Virus record (IMG/VR): IMGVR_UViG_3300024353_000002
Location: 1-42,252 of that record
DNA from: a virus
Strand: one strand, 5' to 3'
Length of the DNA stretch: 42,252 nt
Shown here: in pieces, positions 7,918-15,857 of the stretch
Layout of the letters: the number at the start of each line of letters is the position of its first letter
How positions within the stretch are numbered: the first letter of the stretch is position 1
The notes under the pieces: model-generated
What the model was told of the DNA's origin: nothing
What the model saw: only the letters and a program-made list of their open reading frames with translations
The model's database searches: none
Made by a program: the position numbers and the translations under genes

Positions 7918-7931
7918 ATTCCCTCCCTACT

Positions 7932-7961
7932 ATCATAAAGAATACGGGATGATATTGTCAA
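7932..7961 (-). promoter_or_regulatory. Minus-strand promoter for 7859 to 6609 genes
   Basis: Minus strand TTGACA (7961-7956), an 18-bp spacer and TATGAT (7937-7932). The start would fall near 7925, just before the tandem operator. Confidence 0.65.
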
Positions 7962-7967
7962 TACTGT

Positions 7968-8573
7968 TCACCATGACACCTCTTTGAGCAGGTTATCGAA
8001 AGTTCCCTTGGCGACATCCTCAACCACCCTGGCAGCCACATCGGTCATAGCTTCGGCGTGGGCTTTGGATAAATCCTCGGCAGAACCAGTCTGACGGTAC
8101 TCCCGGTGGTGTCCCAGCTCGTGCACCAGGGTGTCCACCGTGGTGCGCCCGCTGTAGAGTTGGTCAAGATTGATGTAGATTACCCCTGTGGTAGTACCAT
8201 AGAGACCGGCCGTCCTCACACGGTCGCTGGCGGGAGGGATAACAGCCGCATATACGGATACTGGGGTGGCTACCACTCTAGCCAGCTTCAGGTGGCTTAG
8301 TTGTCGTGAGCCCAGTTTCTCATCCGGGACAACCTCTGCGCTCCTTAGCCGTTTTTGGGAGTCATTTATAATATCTGCATCAGTGGGAATTGATTTTCCC
8401 AGCCCGTTTAGTTCTTCTTGAGTGAAACTTACTGACTCATAGCCAAGGTGTTTTATAGTGTTGTCAAATTTCCCACTAGTACGGATAACTGCGTTCTCGG
8501 GAAGCTCCTTGGGCTTCCGCGGCACTCGGGGTTCGGGGATTTCAGGCTTAACCTCTGGGGTGGGTGTAACCAT
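7968..8573 (-). CDS. HExxH zinc metalloprotease
   Basis: 201 residues. HELGHH at residues 151-156 is the zincin HExxH motif; H172 or E174 in AHAEAMTD could be the third zinc ligand. The first 60 residues are proline-rich and likely disordered. Its ATG follows the TAA of the large upstream ORF in the same frame, so it is translationally coupled and could be a readthrough domain. In a late virus operon a protease of this kind may mature virion proteins or open the host envelope. The substrate is unknown. Confidence 0.85.
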   Translation of the reverse strand: MVTPTPEVKPEIPEPRVPRKPKELPENAVIRTSGKFDNTIKHLGYESVSFTQEELNGLGKSIPTDADIINDSQKRLRSAEVVPDEKLGSRQLSHLKLARVVATPVSVYAAVIPPASDRVRTAGLYGTTTGVIYINLDQLYSGRTTVDTLVHELGHHREYRQTGSAEDLSKAHAEAMTDVAARVVEDVAKGTFDNLLKEVSW

Positions 8574-10700
8574 TTAACCCCCCTTGGCTCTGGCTATTGC
8601 TGTTTCAAAGGCTGTGTCCAGCTTCTCCCGGTACCCGATATCGTCTATGGTGAATGCTAAGTATTCTGGGGAGTCGGAGACAAACTCCAGCTCCTGTTTG
8701 GGGCTTGGGAGTAAAGGCTCGGTGGGAATGACGGCAGGTTCTAAATTACTAGGCTTGTGAGCTACTATTGTATCTTCAAAGACACGGTTAGTAGTTATAC
8801 CATCAGTAACCTCAACTTCTAGTATAGGTTGACCCCCCCATGTAGTAGTATAAACTCCCTTGACAGTAAGCCAGGGTAAGCCCCCAATTTCTTTCCATGC
8901 ACTGGATTTAACCTTGTCACCTACTCTTAGGGATTTTTTGCCATCGGTGGGGATGACGGCTGATGATAGCTCTCTTTGCAATTCAGGATAATCCTTCAGC
9001 ACTTCAGCAGCCACGGGCTTGCCTTCTTTAAGTGCTCTTTGTACAGCTGTTTTGTGAGAGCGGTAAGTCTCGCCATAGCCCGCTTTTATCCAATCTATTC
9101 TAGGCTTTCCATGTCCATACTTACTTGCCTCAGCATAGGCATACTCTTCAAGCGTCATCTGCCACGGCTCTTTCAAACTAGACGGCTCGGTGGGAATGAC
9201 GGCGGGCATCCCAGCCTCGGCTCTGGGGATTGCTGGTATAGTCTTCTCTATCCTATCTGCATCCCGTCTGGCTTGCCTAGCATTTTGATTTAATATTCTA
9301 GCTTTGCTTTCAGTTGTAGCTAATGCCCTTGCCTCCGCTTCATTTGCCTGTCTTCTCAACTCTGCTACAAATGCTCTCGCAGCAGGTATATTATCTGGAT
9401 TAGCAACAAGTTCCCTCCCCCTCTTTATGACACCTTTGGTAATATCAATAACCTCTGGGGTAACAGGTGTAACTGCCACTTTTCCCCACAAGCCCGGGTG
9501 TTTCGCCTTGTAGTGGTGTCTGAGCCAGGCTATTCTCTCGGGGAACTTACCCTCCTCGAGGAGCTCCTTCGGTGCGCACTCGCCACACTGTCGGCAACAA
9601 AACTTTCTCAGGGGGTCGCCTTCAGTGGCAGCCAGAAGATTGATAATGTCCGGGGGGAAGGTCCCTTCCTCTACTGTTAACCCTATAATTGCTTTCTTTC
9701 TTGCCCATAGCCCGCCACTAATATAATCAATATCTCTATCGTCAACGCCTGCAAGGTAAAGCACTCTCATTATCATGTCAAGCTTCTGCGGGTTCTGTTT
9801 ACAGAATTGCGTTAGTTTGGATAAATCCTTGACGGTAGCCAGAAACTCTAAATCAGAGAAGGATACTTCCTTTGGTTGATGCACCCATTCCCCTGAATCC
9901 ACCATTTTATCCATTGTTACAACATCTAACCTTACCCGTTTGCCCTCTGGCTCATAAGTGACTACCCACTTCCTATCAGCCCCAGCATAAAAATCAAGTA
10001 TTACTTCGCCTCTCGGAGTTTTGAACACATCCCCCACCTTAAAAATTCCCTCTTCGGGTAATGAAATTGTCTCACTCTGGGGGAGTCGTCTGGGTTTCCC
10101 CTCTTCCCAGACTTCGCCGGTCGCTGGATTCTGCCCCAGCTTTCTGACCCTCTCGTTTTCCTTGTTAAAGGATTCCTTGAGGACGAGGTCATCAAAGTAA
10201 AAGACAGTCTGGCCAGGGCTCAGGACCCTGACGTATTTTTGGCTGGTAGTTTGGGTAGAATAAACAGGGGCTATCCTAAAGGCCTTGTGGAGACCTCGTC
10301 TTCTCAGCTCGCTCAGTAGTTGGTCTCCCGTAGTCGTTGGCTGATAGGCTGGCAAGTGGCCGTCTTGGAGCCTGAAGGTGTCCTTGGGATTCGGAGTGTA
10401 AATACCCTGGATTTCTAACCTTGGTTCGTAGCCTCGTCTGTAGCTTCGCAGGTCAATAACGGAATATTCTTTGTGAGCCTTGGAGTAACCCTCAATCGGG
10501 TGTGGACGAGTTGCTTCTGTGACGTAAAGAACATCATCGCGCTGCAAGCGCTTTACTGGAGTGAAAGGAATTGGCTCTCTCTCTCCAGCCAGTTGCTCAT
10601 CAGTGAGTTTAGGGTTGCCAGTAGTAGAATACTGTGCAGTGCCCCCATGCTGCTCATGAGTAGCCGCCAGATACTTAGACTCTACCTGACGGCCAGTACT
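8574..10700 (-). CDS. Large late protein, made as a -1 frameshift extension of the 10682-11275 gene
   Basis: The frame is open from just upstream of 10700, but its first usable start is a TTG at 10547 without a ribosome-binding site, although the preceding 51 codons look coding (KYLAATHEQHGGTAQ, PKLTDEQLAGERE). Entry by a -1 slip at A AAA AAA (10706-10700) would give a 708-residue extension and a 900-residue fusion with the three-helix membrane protein. Residues about 365-400 hold a cluster of cysteines and histidines (CCRQCGEC...HHYKAKH), a probable zinc site. No ATPase or portal signature is visible. It is the largest protein of the element and probably structural or DNA-delivering. Confidence 0.85.
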   Translation of the reverse strand, partial: STGRQVESKYLAATHEQHGGTAQYSTTGNPKLTDEQLAGEREPIPFTPVKRLQRDDVLYVTEATRPHPIEGYSKAHKEYSVIDLRSYRRGYEPRLEIQGIYTPNPKDTFRLQDGHLPAYQPTTTGDQLLSELRRRGLHKAFRIAPVYSTQTTSQKYVRVLSPGQTVFYFDDLVLKESFNKENERVRKLGQNPATGEVWEEGKPRRLPQSETISLPEEGIFKVGDVFKTPRGEVILDFYAGADRKWVVTYEPEGKRVRLDVVTMDKMVDSGEWVHQPKEVSFSDLEFLATVKDLSKLTQFCKQNPQKLDMIMRVLYLAGVDDRDIDYISGGLWARKKAIIGLTVEEGTFPPDIINLLAATEGDPLRKFCCRQCGECAPKELLEEGKFPERIAWLRHHYKAKHPGLWGKVAVTPVTPEVIDITKGVIKRGRELVANPDNIPAARAFVAELRRQANEAEARALATTESKARILNQNARQARRDADRIEKTIPAIPRAEAGMPAVIPTEPSSLKEPWQMTLEEYAYAEASKYGHGKPRIDWIKAGYGETYRSHKTAVQRALKEGKPVAAEVLKDYPELQRELSSAVIPTDGKKSLRVGDKVKSSAWKEIGGLPWLTVKGVYTTTWGGQPILEVEVTDGITTNRVFEDTIVAHKPSNLEPAVIPTEPLLPSPKQELEFVSDSPEYLAFTIDDIGYREKLDTAFETAIARAKGG

Positions 10701-10706
10701 TTTTTT
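10661..10706 (-). promoter_or_regulatory. Programmed -1 frameshift signal
   Basis: Minus strand: slippery A AAA AAA in the correct register of the upstream gene (ACA AAA AAA GTA), a four-base spacer, and a 10-bp stem TGGCCGTCAG (10695-10686) / CTGGCGGCTA (10670-10661) with two G-U pairs and a 15-base loop. The zero-frame TAG lies in the loop. Confidence 0.8.
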
Positions 10707-11275
10707 GTCTCTGGAAGCCTAGTTCCCCCGCGCTCTATGTACTTCACGGCTGGCCCTCGGACAATTATAGCTATCCCAATAATCCCGATAACGCTAACAA
10801 TTAATATCGGTAACAGTGCTTGGCTAATTGTCTCGATCTTCATAATACCGAAGGCAATTAGCCCGATGGTGAAAAGGGGAACGAGAATTGGGATGATAAT
10901 CTGCCACTGGGGTGACCCTTTTTGCAAAACAAACTCAGTGGTGGGTATGCCCTCAACCAGTGCGGCAGTTGGTCTAGTTAGATGGCAACCAGTTTCCACC
11001 ATTCCCAGGAACATGTAGTCGAGCTCCTCTTCAGTTGGCATGCCTTCGGTGCAGATGGTTATTCTGGCTTTCTGTCCCATATCAATAGTGGACTCCATCA
11101 CCTCAAGAGCAGTAGCAAGGTCTTCTCTGGAATAGCCGACTATCTCTGCGACTTCCATAGGATACCTCCCTTCGGTCTCTGTCGGCCGTGCGGCAACGTT
11201 AATAAGTAGGCTGGTAAGCGCCCCTATTGCAGTGCTGAAAATAAAGTGCTCCGGCCGCAGATAACCTTCATCCAT
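10682..11275 (-). CDS. Three-helix membrane protein, zero-frame product of the frameshift pair
   Basis: 197 residues, ATG 11275. Helices lie at about residues 10-27, 125-142 and 150-170 (ALLPILIVSVIGIIGIAIIV); the loop at 35-120 is acidic with two cysteines. It ends ETKKVLAVR after the slippery lysine codons, and a -1 slip at those codons replaces VLAVR by the long extension. A promoter lies so close upstream that the mRNA may be nearly leaderless. Likely anchors the 900-residue fusion in a membrane. Confidence 0.85.
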   Translation of the reverse strand: MDEGYLRPEHFIFSTAIGALTSLLINVAARPTETEGRYPMEVAEIVGYSREDLATALEVMESTIDMGQKARITICTEGMPTEEELDYMFLGMVETGCHLTRPTAALVEGIPTTEFVLQKGSPQWQIIIPILVPLFTIGLIAFGIMKIETISQALLPILIVSVIGIIGIAIIVRGPAVKYIERGGTRLPETKKVLAVR

Positions 11276-11282
11276 TTACCCT

Positions 11283-11312
11283 ATTATTGTCCGCAAAATG
11301 GGCAAATGTCAA
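11283..11312 (-). promoter_or_regulatory. Minus-strand promoter before the frameshift gene pair
   Basis: Minus strand TTGACA (11312-11307), 18-bp spacer and AATAAT (11288-11283). The start would fall within a few bases of the ATG at 11275. Confidence 0.5.
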
Positions 11313-11338
11313 TACGAGGGCTATCTTACGGCTGGACA

Positions 11339-11713
11339 TCACTTCCCCTTCTTCTCTTTACGCTCAGTCATGATAGCGTTATAGGCTTCAGTTGCTTGCT
11401 GAAATTTCGTGGGGTCTGGTTTAGTCCCTGTATCGGGGTGGTATTCTCTGGCTAAAGCGCGGTAGGCTGACCGAACCACCACATCCATAGCTTCAGGGTG
11501 AATGCCGAGTATAAAGTAAGGGTTATCAGGTGCTAACTCTCGCTCCTCGGGACCGGCAAACCAATTGGCTGCCTTTTTTGCTAACTCCTCGCCAAAGATA
11601 TTTATCGTCCTTCCGGCGACATACTTTAGACGCCTGCCGGTGCAGATGTAGAGGATATCATCGAAGTTTCTCAAGCCTTTCTTAAATTGGGTTGCTCTTG
11701 TTTTTGTTGCCAT
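11339..11713 (-). CDS. J-domain (DnaJ-like) protein
   Basis: 124 residues, ATG 11713 with AAGGAGG. The C-terminal 65 residues are a J-domain: NPYFILGI, helix II ending in YHPD (HPD at 92-94), then KFQQATEAYNAI. J-domains recruit and stimulate host Hsp70 (DnaK). The first 55 residues are specific to this protein and may choose the client. Lying between a transglutaminase-like protein and the frameshifted membrane fusion, it may bring DnaK to virion assembly or entry. A J-domain protein encoded in a virus late operon is uncommon. Confidence 0.88.
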   Translation of the reverse strand: MATKTRATQFKKGLRNFDDILYICTGRRLKYVAGRTINIFGEELAKKAANWFAGPEERELAPDNPYFILGIHPEAMDVVVRSAYRALAREYHPDTGTKPDPTKFQQATEAYNAIMTERKEKKGK

Positions 11714-12611
11714 AGGTTACCTCCTTGGCCATTACCTCTGCCATTTCCACAGGCTTCAAATCAAACTCACGAAGCCCGATATCTGTGGCAAAACAATACT
11801 GATCATTAAACATGCCGTGTAGGATATATTTACCCCTGGATGATTTCTCCGGTCCAGCGGTAGCTTCTAAGATACGGTCGTCGCCGTCCTCTCCCTCGGT
11901 TATGTCCCACATATGACCGGTTGTCTTATCGCCCATTTTCCACAGGCCGAAGGCGCAGTAGACCTTGTCCGGCGGAATATAGTTTCGGAGGATGCTACAG
12001 AGAAGAATGGACTTGTCGTCACAGTCCCCCGCCGTCTCTGCCAAAGTCTCTTTAGGTTCGGCCCAGTAGTCGCCAACCTCGGATCGGTAAGTGGTAAAAG
12101 AATTAACGAACTCCTGGGCGGCAGTGATGAAATCAGGGGCTTGCACCAGCACCCTGGCGATATCCCTTACCTCCGGATCGTCTGGTTGCACCAGTGAGCG
12201 GATAGAATGATACTTTTGGTCATACCGCACATCGGCTAAGAGGTCATCATACTGTTGAAGTTTGCTATCCCCGGCGACTATGGAAATGGCGCCATTTTTC
12301 AGCATCTCTTTCACCGCCACCTGGTCAGTCTTAAAGTAAGCCATAGCTTCCTCCATTGTTCTAAAAGTTTGAGTGGATTCTTTGACGGGATACCAGGGGA
12401 AGGTTCCCTCTAGCTCACGAGCATAGTCCTCTACCGGGACATATTCTACCGGGGGTCCGAAAACTGTGTGGTTGACAAGCCATCCCATGAAGGACAAGCC
12501 AGTACGCCCGCCGCTTCTGAAGATAGGTAACGCGAAGGACTCCACTGCTAGAAGCCCGAGAAACAAACGAGGAGCGACCCTTTTTAATTCCTTAACTCTT
12601 TCAGGTTCCAT
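11682..12611 (-). CDS. Transglutaminase-like cysteine protein
   Basis: 309 residues; ATG 12611 lies inside the end of the preceding gene. C197 in GDCDDKS, H233 in TGHMWDI and E249 in ILEATA match the Cys-His-Asp/Glu triad of transglutaminase-like peptidases. A hydrophobic N-terminal segment (residues 14-30) may anchor it. In phages this fold is often a protease or structural crosslinker; here it could process or crosslink virion proteins. Its C-terminus overlaps the J-domain gene by 32 bases. Confidence 0.82.
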   Translation of the reverse strand: MEPERVKELKRVAPRLFLGLLAVESFALPIFRSGGRTGLSFMGWLVNHTVFGPPVEYVPVEDYARELEGTFPWYPVKESTQTFRTMEEAMAYFKTDQVAVKEMLKNGAISIVAGDSKLQQYDDLLADVRYDQKYHSIRSLVQPDDPEVRDIARVLVQAPDFITAAQEFVNSFTTYRSEVGDYWAEPKETLAETAGDCDDKSILLCSILRNYIPPDKVYCAFGLWKMGDKTTGHMWDITEGEDGDDRILEATAGPEKSSRGKYILHGMFNDQYCFATDIGLREFDLKPVEMAEVMAKEVTYGNKNKSNPI

Positions 12612-12831
12612 GTGCCCTCAATGCCTCCTCGTAAGCGTCTCTGGCAAGCCGTTCGGCTTCCGAATACGGAAGGTGTGGGTGACCAAAGGGACTATCCGGA
12701 GTAAGATTAGTCGAGTCGTGGAGAAGTCTCCAGAAATTTACTCCATCGTGCCGTGAATGGCTAGCTCCACGCCAGATTGGAAGTATACTGGCAACTCCTA
12801 AGATACCTAGTCCGATGAGAAGTTTATTCAC
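12601..12831 (-). CDS. Small membrane-anchored protein
   Basis: 76 residues, GTG start at 12831 with GGGGGA upstream. Residues 3-18 (KLLIGLGILGVASILPI) form a signal-anchor or single membrane helix. The remainder is soluble and His-rich (HSRHDG, LLHDS, GHPHLPY), ending in a helix ERLARDAYEEALRAHG. Its end overlaps the transglutaminase-like gene, so the two are coupled. No family recognised. Confidence 0.75.
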   Translation of the reverse strand: MNKLLIGLGILGVASILPIWRGASHSRHDGVNFWRLLHDSTNLTPDSPFGHPHLPYSEAERLARDAYEEALRAHGT

Positions 12832-12891
12832 GGCTATCCCCCGTTAGCCAAAGTATACATCGCTAGGGGGAGCTTGACAAGGACTAGCTAG

Positions 12892-13131
12892 TTACCTCCC
12901 TCTGACCTCACCTGCGGTTACCTGCAGGTGGAGCCCCAGGGCGATACCGCTTCTAAAGGCATTGATAACCACCTCATCTACGGGAGCCTTGCGCTGGACC
13001 CCCAGCCTTAGTATTGCCTCGGTGCCTAGGCTACAGTAGTGCCTCAGTATGTCCCTCTCATCGTTCTGGAGGGAGTCGATATCTCTCTGTCCCTCTTCCT
13101 GATGTTGCTTCATCTCTTCAAAGTCTATCAT
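12892..13131 (-). CDS. Small helical protein, unknown
   Basis: 79 residues, ATG 13131 with GAGGT upstream, almost touching the previous stop. It is mainly helical: an acidic N-terminus (DFEEMKQHQEEGQRDIDSLQNDE) then a hydrophobic helix (AFRSGIALGLHLQV). No motif recognised. Confidence 0.75.
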   Translation of the reverse strand: MIDFEEMKQHQEEGQRDIDSLQNDERDILRHYCSLGTEAILRLGVQRKAPVDEVVINAFRSGIALGLHLQVTAGEVRGR

Positions 13132-13135
13132 CGGT

Positions 13136-13441
13136 TTACCTCAGTGCACCTAATCCCTTTATTTCTGATCCAGAGCGGTGCTGTATCGTTACTGGTACCG
13201 AAATTATCTCGGCTTTGGTGCAGTACCGGGTGCCGCACCTAGCACAAATATCGAAGTGGAGTAGAATTCCCTTAACTGTGGGGGTAGTGATTTTGTTTAA
13301 GTCTTGGATTGGGGTGAAGACCTTGTCCAGGGAGACGAAGGTGCCCTTGGGGATAGAAGGTTCATCGGCACAGGCATGCCGGCAGATGGTATCAGCGCAA
13401 CGGCAGATGGGGCATCGTGGGAACTCCATAGGGAAATACAT
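13136..13441 (-). CDS. Zinc-ribbon protein
   Basis: 101 residues, ATG 13441 with AGGAGG ten bases upstream. Cysteines come as CPICRC near residue 10, ICRHAC near 19, and CARCGTRYC near 68-77, consistent with two zinc sites. The central DEPSIPKGTFVSLDK block is well ordered. Probably a DNA- or protein-binding late factor; function unknown. Confidence 0.8.
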   Translation of the reverse strand: MYFPMEFPRCPICRCADTICRHACADEPSIPKGTFVSLDKVFTPIQDLNKITTPTVKGILLHFDICARCGTRYCTKAEIISVPVTIQHRSGSEIKGLGALR

Positions 13442-13468
13442 TTGGTATTAACCTCCTATTAAATCTTG

Positions 13469-13990
13469 TCAGGCTGCGTGACAGAAAGGACACTCCTTGA
13501 TAGATGAGGCTTCTTCCTTGGGTATAGGAAAGGAATTTCCGCACTGGTCGCAGGTTGCTTTAACCATTCCACCCTTTGGCTCATACTCAGTTGACTCTGC
13601 CAGAGGCTTCTCCGGGTGTTTGACCAACTTGAGGAGGTGGAGCCGCAAGTTTACCAAGTATTCGGCACCCTGCGCGCCCATCTTCTGTATCGCTTTGACT
13701 AAGTCTGGCCGGGCTTCGGCTAGATACTCCACGAGTGAAGGCTTTTTACTGGGAGGCAGTGTGACTAAAGGCACTTTCTCAAGGTGCTCGGCATAGTCGC
13801 TCATTGCGGAGAAGTCAAGATGCTCCAGTGATGGGAATGTGCCCTTTCTGACCATCTCGGGGATATCTTCAAGCTGTATCGGAGCCAAATAATCTCGGAG
13901 TCCCGCAATAATCTTGTCATGATTCATTTCAACGAGAAACCAAAAGGTAAAAATACTGACTGCTTTGACAAGGCGTTTTTTGACTGCCAC
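13469..13990 (-). CDS. Protein with N-terminal hydrophobic segment and C-terminal zinc ribbon
   Basis: 173 residues, GTG 13990 (TAGTG overlap with the upstream gene; GGAGGAG upstream). Residues 8-22 are hydrophobic, the middle is helical, and the C-terminus has CDQCGNSF...CPFC, a classic CxxC-CxxC ribbon. Translationally coupled to the winged-helix protein, so perhaps part of one complex. Function unknown. Confidence 0.8.
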   Translation of the reverse strand: MAVKKRLVKAVSIFTFWFLVEMNHDKIIAGLRDYLAPIQLEDIPEMVRKGTFPSLEHLDFSAMSDYAEHLEKVPLVTLPPSKKPSLVEYLAEARPDLVKAIQKMGAQGAEYLVNLRLHLLKLVKHPEKPLAESTEYEPKGGMVKATCDQCGNSFPIPKEEASSIKECPFCHAA

Positions 13991-15141
13991 TATTTTTTCT
14001 CCTCCTCTGCCATGTGGGAAAGGGCTCTACCTGTCTTATCCAATAGCTCTTTGAAGCCCTTGCTTATATCCATCCTCGTCTTGTGGCGGTCTTCCTCTCT
14101 TCTTTCCTCAACAAGAAACTTGCGCAAGTCCAAAACTTTAGTTAAATCCATAACGCTTGGCTGCCCATCCAGTCCAGTTATTTGAGCCGGAAAAAATGAA
14201 TTTGAAGTTTGCTCAGGGATGCCCAGTATTGACTTCAGCATTGGACCGGCCTCCTTCACTTGACTCATAGCACTGATGAAGTCAGTGAGCTGCTCCATAA
14301 AGGACTTAGGCTGAGTAGCTAACCCCGGTTGGGGTATATGGCTTAGTATCTCCTGCCTCTGTAGCGCCAGCTTGTCGGCGAGAATCTCTTTTAATGAAGC
14401 AATATCAGAGCCCTTATTGATATAAGGCTCAAGGGCTGTAAGGATCTCCGAGACCTTTTCCATGGCTGCTGGTTGGGTACCCCCTGCTTGCACGGCGCCC
14501 CCTAGTCTATTCTTTAACGCCCTTATAGCCAGGATATCCTTGGCATCTTGCATGGTGTAGTCACCAAGACCAGTGCCCACCCTTACCGGTATATCCTCGG
14601 TGATAATGTAGTCCCTGTCAGGGACTTTAGTCCGAGCCACACCAAGTTCGCCTTCCCCCGCGGCTAGCTTGGCCGCACCGGTGAGCTCAGTTAAAAGCTC
14701 AGGTGGAATTGCTTTTTGAAGTTTGGCACGCCAAGCGTTGACCCACAGGCTTTTCACATCAGCGGCAAGATTAGCCTGCCCCAGGGCTTCCCATACCCAC
14801 TTGATATCGGCGTAATCTCCGCTCCAGACAATGTCGGCAGCCAGGACAATCCTGTCTCCCAGTATGCCTATGCGCTGGCCTATGGCCTCGAACTGTTGTC
14901 TCGGGGTGACACCCTCATCTATCATAGTTGGGTGAACCCCCCTCTCTAAGGCCTCCCTACCTACATCGGTTATCAGCCAGCCTTCTTTAACGTTGCCATC
15001 TACATTTCCCTTTTCCTTCTCCCTTTTTAGTTGTGTTAGCGTCGTCTCCGTTGTAGCCCTCAGTTCCTGAGACAATTCACTCGAGGAAACTGGTGCTGCC
15101 TTGGTATTTAATGCCTCCAGTAGCTGCTGTATAGATGCCAT
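13990..15141 (-). CDS. Winged-helix protein, first gene of the late arm
   Basis: 383 residues from ATG 15141, which has AAGGAGG seven bases upstream; an earlier in-frame ATG at 15282 lies inside the RNA leader repeat and is rejected. Residues 3-70 look like a winged helix (IQQLLEALNT, SSSELSQELR, TLTQLKREKEKG, GWLITDVGREAL). The remainder is helical, and the C-terminus is a charged coiled coil (LVEERREEDRHKT). It could regulate late genes or bind DNA in the virion. Confidence 0.82.
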   Translation of the reverse strand: MASIQQLLEALNTKAAPVSSSELSQELRATTETTLTQLKREKEKGNVDGNVKEGWLITDVGREALERGVHPTMIDEGVTPRQQFEAIGQRIGILGDRIVLAADIVWSGDYADIKWVWEALGQANLAADVKSLWVNAWRAKLQKAIPPELLTELTGAAKLAAGEGELGVARTKVPDRDYIITEDIPVRVGTGLGDYTMQDAKDILAIRALKNRLGGAVQAGGTQPAAMEKVSEILTALEPYINKGSDIASLKEILADKLALQRQEILSHIPQPGLATQPKSFMEQLTDFISAMSQVKEAGPMLKSILGIPEQTSNSFFPAQITGLDGQPSVMDLTKVLDLRKFLVEERREEDRHKTRMDISKGFKELLDKTGRALSHMAEEEKK

Positions 15142-15159
15142 ATTCCCTCCTTTTTCTGA

Positions 15160-15394
15160 ATTACTGCACTCGACCTGTGCGGTGGGAAGCAACTCTCTCC
15201 AAAAGGAAAGCCGGGAAGCTTTCAACCTTTTATTGAAAGTTGCTTCCCGGCTTTCCTCAATTTTAACGAGCACTCCGGTCAAAAGAAGAGAGGGCTAGCT
15301 CTCAGACTCTCGCCCGAAAGTGCTAGCCCTCTCTTTACTTAATAGACTAAACCTAAATTAGAAAGGTGATTTTCCTGATTATTATTCCCTCCCT
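15160..15394 (-). promoter_or_regulatory. Leader B: second copy of the hairpin leader, ahead of the first late gene
   Basis: It repeats most of 6191-6445. The small stem (15163-15169 with 15177-15183, one T-G pair) encloses the same TCGACCT loop. The 11-base strand at 15184-15194, the 15-bp hairpin at 15205-15256 and the 13-bp hairpin at 15287-15334 also recur, as does the stretch before GGAGGGAAT (15350-15394). Compared with leader A it lacks unit 3 and a short piece between the two hairpins. It ends directly at the ribosome-binding site of the gene at 15141. Confidence 0.75.
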
Positions 15395-15398
15395 CTTT

Positions 15399-15822
15399 GT
15401 CTTGGTGTCTTGTCTTGCCTTATATATCTAGTAAAGCACAAACAAGACAAAAATGCAAGACACGTCTTGCCATTAGTAATCGGTATTGGTTTGGTTCATA
15501 CTCCGATGACCTCAGGTGGCAAGACAGTTTTAGGCACAATGTCTTGTGTCTTGTCTTGCTCTTTTGTATCTAAACAAGACAACAAACGAGACACTGTCTT
15601 GCCACCAGGAAGCGGTATGGGTTACCCCATCTTTCATCAGCTTCAGTCCAAGTCCAAGTCCAGCAAGACAAGACACGAAAATTAGATAGTCTTTGCCGTC
15701 TTGACTTGGTGTCTTTGTCTTGCTGTCTTTTGAGGCGTAAAGCCATTGTTTCTTGGACTTATGCTGAATGGGGTGTATAATAGAGCCAAGAGGGTCTGAC
15801 GGCTTGACAATTTGTTGTCTTG
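15399..15822. repeat. Cluster of 17 GTCTTG/CAAGAC hexamers in the divergent control region
   Basis: In about 425 bases I count 17 copies, in both orientations. They include a perfect inverted pair GCAAGAC-AC-GTCTTGC (15455-15470) and a 13-bp inverted repeat GGTGGCAAGACAG ... CTGTCTTGCCACC (about 15516-15528 and 15595-15607). The cluster lies between the divergent early and late arms. It looks like an iteron-type origin, a multi-site operator, or both. No gene is seen in this stretch. Confidence 0.75.
15753..15781 (+). promoter_or_regulatory. Early promoter 1
   Basis: TTGGAC (15753-15758), 17-bp spacer and TATAAT (15776-15781), reading toward the first early gene. The GGCGTAAAGCCATT motif lies just upstream. 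Confidence 0.5.
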
Positions 15823-15832
15823 TCTTTTATCT
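15804..15832 (+). promoter_or_regulatory. Early promoter 2
   Basis: TTGACA (15804-15809), 17-bp spacer and TTATCT, close to the ATG at 15858. Two GTCTTG-type repeats fall in the spacer, so a protein binding them would block it. Confidence 0.5.
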
Positions 15833-15857
15833 TTTGGTGTGAGAGGAGGTGCTAACT

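Noticed and set aside
13990-15282. 430-residue reading of the winged-helix gene from ATG 15282
   Set aside because: The extra 47 residues would be encoded by the RNA-leader repeat that also occurs, non-coding, at 6.2-6.4 kb; ATG 15141 has a strong ribosome-binding site.
15399-15822. CRISPR array
   Set aside because: The repeated unit is only six to seven bases, spacing is irregular and orientation mixed; no cas genes.
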